A DNA stretch of 64,000 bases from Symbiodinium natans (Eukaryota; Sar; Dinophyceae; Suessiales; Symbiodiniaceae): assembly GCA_905221605.1 (NCBI GenBank), contig CAJNDS010002713.1:1-64000 (forward strand). The letters run 5' to 3'. A program made the position numbers and the translations under genes. The notes below the pieces were generated by a model. It was not told where the DNA came from. It saw only the letters and a program-made list of their open reading frames with translations, and ran no database searches. Position 1 is the first letter of the stretch; every line of letters begins with the position of its first letter. Of this stretch, positions 18,979 through 27,722 are shown piece after piece.

Positions 18979-19430
18979 ACCTTCGGGCCTCCACCTACAC
19001 CCCGATAGGCAATGCGGTCACCAAGGCGGAGGACGAAGTCCCTCCCGCGCCTGGTCAGCGTGAACTCCACCTGCTTGGCGTCGCCTTGAACCTGCTGCCC
19101 TAAGCTGGGGCGAGACGAGCCGTCCCCGCCGGTTTCATCGTCTTCAAAGACGACCGGCTCGCGGGATTCCGCGCCATCTGCATCCGCAGGAACAAGAATG
19201 CAGTCTTCTGCGTGCGCCTCCATCGGGCCGCGCCGGGCGGAAGAAGTACCCCCCGACTCCATCGACACGGGCTCCAAGGTGAGCCTGTGGCCCTTGACTT
19301 CCAACACGCGCCAGGGGCCGGTCAGACCCGGTTTCCAAGGCACACGCCCCCTCTGAACGGGCCCTCGGAGCGTTCCAGACCACTCGGTCGCCTGGCTTAA
19401 GGTCCACAGTGCGCCTATGGCGATTTGCAA
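18804..19430 (-). CDS. Integrase C-terminal segment and following beta-rich domain
   Basis: 208 codons. GRVPWKPGLTGPWRVLEVKG fits the C-terminal (GPY/F-like) module of Ty3 integrases. A later stretch, RLGDRIAYRGVGGGPKVCRL, looks like a small beta-barrel reader or BAH-like fold, which is tentative. It is continuous with integrase in the right copy and split here by frameshifts near 19350 and 18840. Confidence 0.6.
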   Translation of the reverse strand: MQIAIGALWTLSQATEWSGTLRGPVQRGRVPWKPGLTGPWRVLEVKGHRLTLEPVSMESGGTSSARRGPMEAHAEDCILVPADADGAESREPVVFEDDETGGDGSSRPSLGQQVQGDAKQVEFTLTRRGRDFVLRLGDRIAYRGVGGGPKVCRLGRVTQVDAARAQVGVHRYLPDASGVRVKWRLAYIAEDGALTLSEGPVRPMKRFP

Positions 19431-21918
19431 GTTTCGCCCGCGCTTCTGAAGACCGCGTCCAGTGCTCTCGGACCGCAGCAGCTAGTTCCGAGAACTGCTT
19501 AAACTGGCTCCGAGCCCAATCAGAGATGGGTTCAAACTGCAAGGCGTCTCGCAGGACGTCCTTTTCAAGTGGTAGAGCGAGCGACCAGCTCCGCTCTAGG
19601 TCCCTCGGGGTATACCCGTGGGGTCCCGGAGTGTTATCAATGACGTACTCCGCCACCACGAGCCAATCCGACCAAGCTTCGGAAAGGGAGGCGCCGACTT
19701 GCCTGACGACCGCCCCCAGCACCTTTTGAACTTCTTGGTGGACTCGCTCGTTTGCGCCCAACTCACAAGGCCTCAAGGGCGCGCTGAACCGCCACTCGGT
19801 CCCAAGCATAGCGCTGAGTTCTGCCATGAGCGCATTCTTGAACTCTGGCCCTCTATCCGACCTGATGAGGCTCGGGATCGTCCTGCTGCGAAGCACACAG
19901 CGTACGAACGCCCTCCTGACTTCAGCATGAGTCAGAGACCTCATCGGCTCGAGGAGGACAGCATGACTGAGGCAATCGAAGTACGTAAGCGAGTACCTAT
20001 GCCCCTCCCTATCCTCTCGGTTCGGACCCTCACAGTCCACGCTGACTTCCTGCCAGCACGTCTCGGCGCCACACTTGACCGCACGAGCTTCAACCTTCGT
20101 CGGTCGAGAGCGGCCTTTAATGCAGGCGAGACACTTGGCGACCCAGGTCCGCACATTTTTCTCCAAATCGGGCCACCAGACTGCCCTCTCCAGCAGCTTG
20201 ATGGTGACCTCGGCAGACCTATGGGCCCCAAGGACTCCGCAGTGGACTGAATTGTAGCAGGCGCGGCGCCAGGTTACCCCGTTCGCGCCCGCAGCCCCGT
20301 TGGGAACCACTGGGACGACGACGGTTTGACCCGTCCTGAGGGTCACCTCGCGCTCCAGCAACCCGTCTCCGGACATCACCATCGGCGGCTCCGGCTTGCG
20401 AATCGAGCCCGCCAATGAGGGATCGCGCCGCTGACCCTCGTACCACGCCGTACGAAGGGATCCCGTGACTCGGAACTCCGAAATGTTCGCCGCGTCCCTC
20501 GCCTCGACCGCAAGCTGTTCGCGACGATTTTCGTCCTCCCCCGCGGCCAGGCTCAAAGACGGAACACCGCCCTTAAACTCGACTTTGACCTTGGTTGAGG
20601 AATGGTCCCAAATGCACAGGATGGGGCTATGGCTGACGAGCTCCAGAACCACAGCAGGGCCCTTGTGCTCCTCACCCATAAACGCCAAAACTCTACCCTT
20701 CAGCTTGCACTCATTGGCATTCTTCCCGCGACTGATGGCGCCCGCGGTCCAATGCCCTTCTACGCCCTCATTGGACGCAGAGAATAGAGCAAGGACCCTT
20801 GACGTCTGCCGGGTAGAACTGCGGGGATCCGAGGCTTCTCCGGTTGCCCGCCAGCCAATGACCTGAGTAACCCGACCCACAAGGGCTATCAGCTTGCCGA
20901 AGGAGGGGTCTAAGGCAACCTCTTTGCCCTCAGATCTCCAGAGCACTTCGCACTGCTCATTCACGACATGTCTGTGGCCGTGCCAGTTCACCACTGACGA
21001 CCAATGCACGACGATGTCGCCCTGAACCGCATCCAGGGGCGAGCAGTTGTGCCCCGCCACCACAGCACCATCTTCTCTAACCACCCATGTGGTCCAGTAA
21101 GGCTTCACATCGCCCCACTTGGAAAGATCCTTGTGCTGGGAGCCGAGGCTGAGCTTCATGGAATGGCCCTTCTTCCATATCTTCCCACTCAGCATGCCAT
21201 ATGCTGTGGGAACGGGAGCATCCTTGGGCGTAGTCCTGAACCCTACCGCCCATTGCTGGATGGTTGAGGACCTAACCCTAAGCAAACCTCCTGTCCTATC
21301 CAAGGTCGCAAGGACGGAGTTGACCTCTAGGCCCACCTCATGGGCCTCAAGGTCGCCCTCAAGCGGAGGTTCGAGCTCCTCCCGCTCGGCTATCTCTACC
21401 GAGGTATCGACTGCCTCTTTCTCGATGCAGGCGGGGCAGCGAGAAAACAGGTAGGTCCGCTTGCCGCAGATGCATAGACCCTCATGGTCCCAGAGGGGTC
21501 GTGACGGCTCGTCCAGCATCCCTCTAATGCTGGCATCATCGATGGAACGAACCGCGTCCAACCTCAAGGACCGCAGAACTTCCGCCCCCAATGCCTGCTT
21601 CCCTACGATCCCAAAACCTCGCAGGGGAGGCTCCGGAAAATCCTTCTTGAGTTCCGGACAAGCCTCGGCCACTTCCAAGTGGCCTTGCTGCGTGCGCCAA
21701 AGGCGTGGCCGCACCGCCCAGATAGCCTTGATGCCTGCCCAAGCCTCTCCTACAGCCCTAGCTTCTTTGCGCTGCAGGTTCCTTGCTTGGAGCGTGAGCT
21801 CAACAACCAAAGGCCACCTAAGGACGGCTGTGACCAGCCCGCCTTGTCCAAGTCCTACGAGGAACTGCGGACGAAACCCCGAAGCTTCCCTAAGAACCTT
21901 GGCACACGAAGTGAGCAA
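19144..21918 (-). CDS. Integrase of the giant Ty3-like element (left copy)
   Basis: 924 codons. The zinc-binding HHCC module reads HCGVLGAHRSAEVTIKLLE through CLAC. The DDE core shows Asp in VSVDCEGP, Asp in IRSDRGPEF and Glu in NERVHQEVQK, with YVIDNTPGPHGYTPRDLE after it. It would insert element cDNA into the host chromosome. The upstream half (about 450 residues between RNase H and the HHCC module) is not recognised; it includes a CxC..CxxC segment (LCICGKRTYLFSRCPAC). The frame shifts relative to the Gag-RNase H frame near 21900, and again near 19350 before the integrase C-terminus. Confidence 0.85.
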   Translation of the reverse strand: MLTSCAKVLREASGFRPQFLVGLGQGGLVTAVLRWPLVVELTLQARNLQRKEARAVGEAWAGIKAIWAVRPRLWRTQQGHLEVAEACPELKKDFPEPPLRGFGIVGKQALGAEVLRSLRLDAVRSIDDASIRGMLDEPSRPLWDHEGLCICGKRTYLFSRCPACIEKEAVDTSVEIAEREELEPPLEGDLEAHEVGLEVNSVLATLDRTGGLLRVRSSTIQQWAVGFRTTPKDAPVPTAYGMLSGKIWKKGHSMKLSLGSQHKDLSKWGDVKPYWTTWVVREDGAVVAGHNCSPLDAVQGDIVVHWSSVVNWHGHRHVVNEQCEVLWRSEGKEVALDPSFGKLIALVGRVTQVIGWRATGEASDPRSSTRQTSRVLALFSASNEGVEGHWTAGAISRGKNANECKLKGRVLAFMGEEHKGPAVVLELVSHSPILCIWDHSSTKVKVEFKGGVPSLSLAAGEDENRREQLAVEARDAANISEFRVTGSLRTAWYEGQRRDPSLAGSIRKPEPPMVMSGDGLLEREVTLRTGQTVVVPVVPNGAAGANGVTWRRACYNSVHCGVLGAHRSAEVTIKLLERAVWWPDLEKNVRTWVAKCLACIKGRSRPTKVEARAVKCGAETCWQEVSVDCEGPNREDREGHRYSLTYFDCLSHAVLLEPMRSLTHAEVRRAFVRCVLRSRTIPSLIRSDRGPEFKNALMAELSAMLGTEWRFSAPLRPCELGANERVHQEVQKVLGAVVRQVGASLSEAWSDWLVVAEYVIDNTPGPHGYTPRDLERSWSLALPLEKDVLRDALQFEPISDWARSQFKQFSELAAAVREHWTRSSEARAKLANRHRRTVDLKPGDRVVWNAPRARSEGACALETGSDRPLARVGSQGPQAHLGARVDGVGGYFFRPARPDGGARRRLHSCSCGCRWRGIPRAGRL

Positions 21919-24900
21919 GTCGACCCTGATCCGCTTGATCTTCTTGGTCCCTGCGAGCCTGCCGGCCCCGCAATCAAATGCGAGGCAAGCCCGTCGGTAT
22001 CCTCAAACGGACCCCAACAACCCCTGACAGCCACAGAAACTCCAGGGAGGCTCGCTTGGAAGACGCGCCTGATCTCAGTCAGCTCTGCGTCCTGCTCTTT
22101 CCAACGCGCGTAGTCAAAGACAACCATGACGCGCACCGGAAGGGCTGCGACGACGCACATCGGCACAGCCGCGGCCTGGACACGGCCCGCAGGCTCTGGG
22201 ACGGCGTCGTTGCCGACCGCCCAGGGCACGGGTCCATCACCCTCAGTACCCTCTCCGAGGTACTGGTCCAGGTCGAAACCTCGGAGTTGGCCCGAAAGGC
22301 CCTCGAGGTCTTTCGTCCTCGCCGCAAGGAGCGCATCCCGATCCTTGGGATTGCGGCTAAAACTGTCACCCAGCGTCGCTGAGCGACCGCTAAGGCTCCT
22401 TATTTCGGACCCATCCATAAGGATTTCCGCAACCCACCGGACGAGCTTCGGATCCATTCCGATGTCCGATGTTTGCGCTCGGGTAAGGTTGGCATGATCT
22501 GTCCAACACAGAGTCCGAATAGAGCCGAACATGCGGCGTGTCGCCCGCTTTACCTCGAGCTGGGCAAACGCCTCCTGTATCAAGGGCGGCCAGTTCTGCT
22601 GCGCGGGGGTCAGGCTCTTTGAGTGCGTCATAAGCACCTTGAGCTGACTCAAGTCACGCGTCATCTGCACGACGCTGCCCCCTACCGCGATGCCCGACGC
22701 ATCCGCGATCTGCTCAAGGGGACACGACCCATCCGCAGCAGAGGCCTCATCGAAGGTAGCCAAATTGATGCGGTTCTGCATCATGCGCTTAATCGCTTTA
22801 AAGGCTTTGCAACCCTCGGTGGCGGCTGAGCCCAGCCCGCCTTCAGGAAAGACGGCGCCTGGCTTCTGCCACTGCCCTAAAATCTTGGCTGCGTGCCCAT
22901 ACTCAACAGGCAGGTAGCCGCGCAACCAGTTTGCGCAACCCAAAAATTGCTGAATGTGAAGCTTCTCCCAGAGCGGGGGAAAGTCAATCACCGCCTGACA
23001 ACGCTCTTCGTCAGGCGAACTCCCGTCCCGCCCAATGTTGTGTCCCAGGAGCTTGCCTTTGGAGACACAAACTTCGGCCTTGCTGATTCCAAAGGAGAAG
23101 CCAAACAAGATTGACTTGTCTAGGAAACCCTCTAAGGAAACGAGGTGGTCGAGGAGGTGCGGGCACGCTTTAGGGTGCCGGGCGCGCATATCTGCCGCGA
23201 GCTTCTCATAATAGTAGTCCGTTGGAGGCTCTTCGATCATCTTCTCGATGTCCCAGCTCTCCACGATATGATAGCTCGGGCAGCGCGCCGTATCGACCGC
23301 GTCTGCTGGGCGCACAGCGTCACTTGCGCCTCTCCCAGCAGTGGCCGATCCCTCACGCCAGCCAGCCCAGCGTGGCCCCTTGCGCGTCCTAAAGACCGCG
23401 AGGCGTTCGGTGACTGGAACCTCATCGCTGCACGCAACGCTTTCCGCCACACGCAAATCCCTCGTGTCCCAGAGACGCCACGCCTCACCTACGCGCTGAA
23501 GCAAGCACGTTTCGTAAGGCGCCTTCTCGACCGCCAGAGTCCCGAGGTCCTTCTGCGCAGGGCGCCTACCCCACACAGACGCGTAACCACCCGGCGCCTC
23601 CCACCAGCTGTCGACGCTTGGAAGGTGGTCCAAGCAAGTAAGCACTCCAGGCTCCTCAACAGGGCGCCCAACCGGGCCGCTCCCGCCCCACACCGAAGCG
23701 AGAACAGTCACCGCAGCAAGGACCGATAGCACACCGATCCTGGCGCCGGTACGCAGCCGCCCAAAGGACCGCGCACACGAGGAACAACCTTGGAAGCTTC
23801 TTGCCGCGGCCCTGGACGCGGACCCGCAGGCAAAGCACGGGTCGTGGTCAACCGAGGCAACGGCGACCCCACAATCCGCACATGCCTGCGGAGACGGCTC
23901 CGACTCGAAAACCGTCTCAACCGCGCCACAACCACAGGCCGCAGTGCTTACGAGGCCGGAACGCACTTCCGCAACAACCTCGCCCGGCTGGAGAGAGTGA
24001 TCGCACTCTTGGGCTGCGAGCAACACAAACCCCTTTCCCTCTCCTGTGGGCCAAAGGCCTGGTACGGCCTCGACCCCGCATTCCACCGGAAGCACTACCT
24101 CGGACAGGGATCCCTCTGCGGAGACTCCTTGCTCCCGCACGACAGGCACCAGCACCCCGTCGCCTGGCGAGAGCTCGAGAGGCTCTTCCCCGTCGTAGCG
24201 GAGGAGCTCCCGGCTTCCGCCCCCAGGCTCGGTGCATGACGCGTCGTCCAGGCTCGACAACCGCGCTTCGAAGGCGTAGGCCCTGTCCTTCCGGGTCTTG
24301 CTGTGATCCTCGCACCTGGGCATCCTGATTCCCAGCGTGTCGAGGACGTGAAAGTCGGGACCCGGCCTGAAGCCCAGGCCCATCCTTCCGGCGCAGTCCA
24401 ACGCTCTGCCGCCGGCTGCGATTTTGCATCGCACGAAAATTTCAGTGTTGGGGCGACAGTCGTCCGCCGTCCTGCCTTCCAGCAGCGTGACGCGCAAGAC
24501 TGCTGCCCCCTTCAGAGGAACGGGGGCTCCCGAAGCAATGCCATGCACATATTCGGGGTGGACCCACTTCTCGAGTCTCACGACCGGGAAGCCGGGATCT
24601 TCGGTACCGATCCCCAGCTCTGCAGCCCGGTTCATCATGCCCACCACAAGTTCCTCGGTCACGTGGTTTGCGCCGGCGCATCCGTCGAGCATGCACTCGA
24701 CCTTACGGTCGAGCACCTGGACTACCGTTCTGTACTGGTAGCCTCCTGGCTCGTTGTCTGCCAGGCTCCACCAGTCCTTCGGCAGATCGTCCAGGGTGGC
24801 GAACTTGTCCCGCCCGCCCTTGCTCAACGGAAGCGCGTGCTGCTGCACCGCGGCGCGTCCTGCGGCTCCTGAGACGCCTGCCTGGACGCCTGAGCTGCCT

Positions 24901-25952
24901 ATCTGGACGCTGAACGCGGCGAAGGGGTTGGACATGGAAGCCCCGGAGGGCGCGGCCCAGTTGGCAGGCAAGGCCGGCGTCCCTCCTGAGGTCGTCAGGT
25001 TGTGGACCATGTCGCAGCTGGCTCCTTTCTTGCACGACCCATTCTTGGAGAAAAAGGGGCAAACAGTGCCTGGTGGCTTTGCCGCGCCTTTGGCCGCAGC
25101 CTTAGGCTTAGCGCTCCCTCCCTTCCCTTTGCCCTTGCCTTTCGCCGTGGCAAAGGTTTGGTCACCCTTCTTAGCCGCGAGAGCTTTTCTGCGAAGCTCC
25201 TTGTCGTGGCTGAACGGGCAGGCATCCCCTTTCGGGCAATTCCCGTGGTCGCGAAAGTGGAAGCAGATCTTCTTGTCCGCCCCTTTGCCAGCTCCCTTCG
25301 ACGCAGCAGCAAACGTCTGATCCGCGCCAGCCTTGGCCGCGGCAGCTGCTCCCTTGGCAGCAGCCTTAGCGGCGGCCTTGAGGCTCCGAATCTCCTTCTG
25401 AGCCTCGGCTAGCGCGACCGACGGGTCCGCGCTTGGAGAGCCGGTCGTGGAGTACACAGAGTGGGAAACAGCTCGGTGCGCTGCTTCCCTCTGTTCGTAC
25501 TCCAAGACGACTTTATGGCTCTCCTCCCAAGTCTGCGGCCCTCTCAGCCCGCCGTCCTTGGGGTCGCCGGGCCACAATCGCTTGTCGTTACGTATCTCCT
25601 TTTGGAGATACGGGGGCATCTTGCGGAGGTACGAGAGATACAACTCTCGTGGGGTCTTCCCAAGACCCACCGCCTCAAGGTCCGCGATCGACGCCTCAAA
25701 CAAAGGCTCGAATTGGTGGCCTGTGAGCTTGCCCTTAGCGAGGGAGGCATGCTCACCATCCACGCGGACTTCCCTTTCCTCCCGCGATTCCCCGAACATC
25801 AAGTGCTTGTTCTTGATGCGGTCGTACACTGCCTGTGGGTCGGAGAGAACCTCTCCCGACTTCCACGCTGCGCGGTAGGCGTTCGTGTACGTCTTCATGC
25901 GCGAGCCGCGGCAGCGCCCGCGTAGCGCTAGCAGCTTCTCGCGCGCACTCAT
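21855..25952 (-). CDS. Gag core, CCCH fingers, protease-like motif, RT thumb and RNase H (left copy)
   Basis: 1365 codons, the most intact 5' coding part of the family. Order: Gag core; two CCCH fingers, each C-x8-C-x5-C-x3-H (CFHFRDHGNCPKGDACPFSH and CPFFSKNGSCKKGASCDMVH); a protease-like CMLDGCAGANHVTEE; a Cys-rich zinc-ribbon-like region (CGCG, CADCG, CFACG, CSSC) followed by a membrane segment IGVLSVLAAVTVLASV; RT thumb (ISKAEVCVSKGKLLGHNIG, IQQFLGCANWLRGYLP); and RNase H (ATFDEASAADGSCPLEQ, CWTDHANLTR, GDSFSRNP). No RT fingers or palm precede the thumb: the residues before it (TERLAVFRTRKGPRWAG) match no RT motif. The frame is probably open a little upstream of the ATG at 25952, up to the gag deletion. 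Confidence 0.85.
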   Translation of the reverse strand: MSAREKLLALRGRCRGSRMKTYTNAYRAAWKSGEVLSDPQAVYDRIKNKHLMFGESREEREVRVDGEHASLAKGKLTGHQFEPLFEASIADLEAVGLGKTPRELYLSYLRKMPPYLQKEIRNDKRLWPGDPKDGGLRGPQTWEESHKVVLEYEQREAAHRAVSHSVYSTTGSPSADPSVALAEAQKEIRSLKAAAKAAAKGAAAAAKAGADQTFAAASKGAGKGADKKICFHFRDHGNCPKGDACPFSHDKELRRKALAAKKGDQTFATAKGKGKGKGGSAKPKAAAKGAAKPPGTVCPFFSKNGSCKKGASCDMVHNLTTSGGTPALPANWAAPSGASMSNPFAAFSVQIGSSGVQAGVSGAAGRAAVQQHALPLSKGGRDKFATLDDLPKDWWSLADNEPGGYQYRTVVQVLDRKVECMLDGCAGANHVTEELVVGMMNRAAELGIGTEDPGFPVVRLEKWVHPEYVHGIASGAPVPLKGAAVLRVTLLEGRTADDCRPNTEIFVRCKIAAGGRALDCAGRMGLGFRPGPDFHVLDTLGIRMPRCEDHSKTRKDRAYAFEARLSSLDDASCTEPGGGSRELLRYDGEEPLELSPGDGVLVPVVREQGVSAEGSLSEVVLPVECGVEAVPGLWPTGEGKGFVLLAAQECDHSLQPGEVVAEVRSGLVSTAACGCGAVETVFESEPSPQACADCGVAVASVDHDPCFACGSASRAAARSFQGCSSCARSFGRLRTGARIGVLSVLAAVTVLASVWGGSGPVGRPVEEPGVLTCLDHLPSVDSWWEAPGGYASVWGRRPAQKDLGTLAVEKAPYETCLLQRVGEAWRLWDTRDLRVAESVACSDEVPVTERLAVFRTRKGPRWAGWREGSATAGRGASDAVRPADAVDTARCPSYHIVESWDIEKMIEEPPTDYYYEKLAADMRARHPKACPHLLDHLVSLEGFLDKSILFGFSFGISKAEVCVSKGKLLGHNIGRDGSSPDEERCQAVIDFPPLWEKLHIQQFLGCANWLRGYLPVEYGHAAKILGQWQKPGAVFPEGGLGSAATEGCKAFKAIKRMMQNRINLATFDEASAADGSCPLEQIADASGIAVGGSVVQMTRDLSQLKVLMTHSKSLTPAQQNWPPLIQEAFAQLEVKRATRRMFGSIRTLCWTDHANLTRAQTSDIGMDPKLVRWVAEILMDGSEIRSLSGRSATLGDSFSRNPKDRDALLAARTKDLEGLSGQLRGFDLDQYLGEGTEGDGPVPWAVGNDAVPEPAGRVQAAAVPMCVVAALPVRVMVVFDYARWKEQDAELTEIRRVFQASLPGVSVAVRGCWGPFEDTDGLASHLIAGPAGSQGPRRSSGSGSTCSLRVPRFLGKLRGFVRSSS

Positions 25953-26121
25953 ACCGCGACAGTTGTTGGCGAGCGCGCAGACGTCCTCGAACTCCTCGTA
26001 GAACAGGACAACGTCTCGCGCGTCCGACTTGTCGTCGGTCAGCGTCGGCCACGTGAGGTCAGTTTTGACCGTCGTTATGGAGCTTTGCCCGCCCCTCTGC
26101 GCTAACGCTTCTTTCAGCGCT

Positions 26122-26559
26122 TCAGTTTGGGCGGCGAGTGCGGCGGCGAAATCGCCCGCCGGGTTTTGGGACCCGGTCTGCGAACCTCCGCGAGGCCTCA
26201 GGGACTAGCTCAGAGTCCTCTTCTTCTTCCTCTTCCTCCTCGTCCTCGCCTTCGGCGTCGTGGAGGAACTTCATGACCTTTCGCCAGAGAGCCGCCTCCT
26301 GCTCTGGCGTTGTGCTAACCCCATCCCGCTTGGACAACGGACGACTGCCGGTCTCCCTACGCCACTTAAGCCAAGCGACGTAGCTCATCCGCTCGGGATA
26401 GGGAACGTCACCACCCTCGATCGCTTCGAGGAGGGTGACGCCCTCGGCCTGACCTGCAACCTCTGCGGACATCGCCGCGCCTTGGTTAGCAGGCCGCAGG
26501 CGTGGCACACGAAGCGCCGCGCCTTGGTTAACAGGCCGCAAGCGTGGCACACAGTCCAC
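26122..26559 (-). pseudogene. Gag N-terminus, truncated by internal deletion
   Basis: The likely ATG at 26472 gives MSAEVAGQAEGVTLLEAIEG, followed by a helical segment and an acidic run of Glu. The frame then runs off at RRFADRVPKPGG because about 770 bp present in the right copy (about 28004-28770) is missing, joining the Gag N-terminus out of frame to the Gag core. Confidence 0.7.
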
Positions 26560-26638
26560 GCGTCCAGGTCACGGACCGCGACAGACAAGCAAAGCAATGC
26601 TTGCCCACTCGGGCCGTAGGCACAAGAGCTGTACGTTT

Positions 26639-26654
26639 CCCAGAACAGCCCCCA
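26639..26654 (-). other. Primer-binding site, left giant element
   Basis: On the minus strand TGGGGGCTGTTCTGGG starts two bases inside the 5' LTR. It begins with TGG, as expected for pairing with the CCA end of a tRNA. The tRNA is not identified. Identical in the right copy. Confidence 0.55.
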
Positions 26655-26656
26655 AT

Positions 26657-26950
26657 TGTGAAGTCGACCAGCACTGGACTTGCACTAAACCAATGCAATC
26701 ACAGTCCGGCCACGCTGTTTTACGACTTCGCGAGTTCAAGCACTTGTGCAGCTACGCCTGAGTGCGTCCGGTCGGACCGCACAGCAACCTAAGAGCTACT
26801 GTACGAAACTACCGTGCTCAAAGGCACAAGCTCGGTACTTGAGCCAAAACATTGGCATTGTTACGAATTGCAAAACTACACATGCAAAGGAAAACAACAC
26901 GCTGCACTAGCACTAAGCAAGCACACCATGCATGCTTTGACCTGCTCACA
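26657..26950 (-). repeat. 5' LTR of the left giant element
   Basis: 294 bp, TGTGA to TCACA, next to the central microsatellite. The complement of TTTTGGCTCAAG is at 26838-26849. About 70 bp at the microsatellite-proximal (U3) end differs from the right-copy LTR, while the remainder is nearly identical. Confidence 0.93.
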
Positions 26951-27538
<588 letters not shown>

Positions 27539-27540
27539 AT

Positions 27541-27556
27541 TGGGGGCTGTTCTGGG
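27541..27556 (+). other. Primer-binding site, right giant element
   Basis: TGGGGGCTGTTCTGGG lies two bases downstream of the 5' LTR and is identical to the left copy. The complementary tRNA is not identified. Confidence 0.55.
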
Positions 27557-27642
27557 AAACGTACAGCTCTTGTGCCTACGGCCCGAGTGGGCAAGCATTG
27601 CTTTGCTTGTCTGTCGCGGTCCGTGACCTGGACGCGTGGACT

Positions 27643-27722
27643 GTGTGCCACGCTTGCGGCCTGTTAACCAAGGCGCGGCGCTTCGTGTGCCACGCCTGCG
27701 GCCTGCTAACCAAGGCGCGGCG
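27643..27722 (+). repeat. Two 38-bp direct repeats just before the gag ATG
   Basis: Units at 27643-27680 and 27685-27722 (GTGTGCCACGC...AAGGCGCGGCG) differ at two positions and are 42 bp apart. The second ends immediately before ATG 27723. The left copy has the same duplication, so it is ancestral to both and may belong to the leader or packaging region. Confidence 0.85.

Larger units (their letters stand above)
10582..26950 (-). mobile_element. Giant Ty3/gypsy-like LTR retrotransposon, left copy (16.4 kb)
   Basis: Bounded by 294-bp LTRs that differ at two positions (cagccc/cagtcc and gcactcc/gcacacc). It is flanked by TACTA on both sides, within microsatellite sequence. On the minus strand it encodes Gag, protease-like motif, RT thumb and RNase H, integrase, methyltransferase-like domain, RT palm, Tpt1/KptA-like domain, zinc fingers, SWIM finger and PLD domain. 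Compared with the right copy it has lost about 770 bp of gag, about 100 bp in the linker after the Tpt1-like domain, and a stretch encoding a membrane segment, and it carries several frameshifts. Confidence 0.92.
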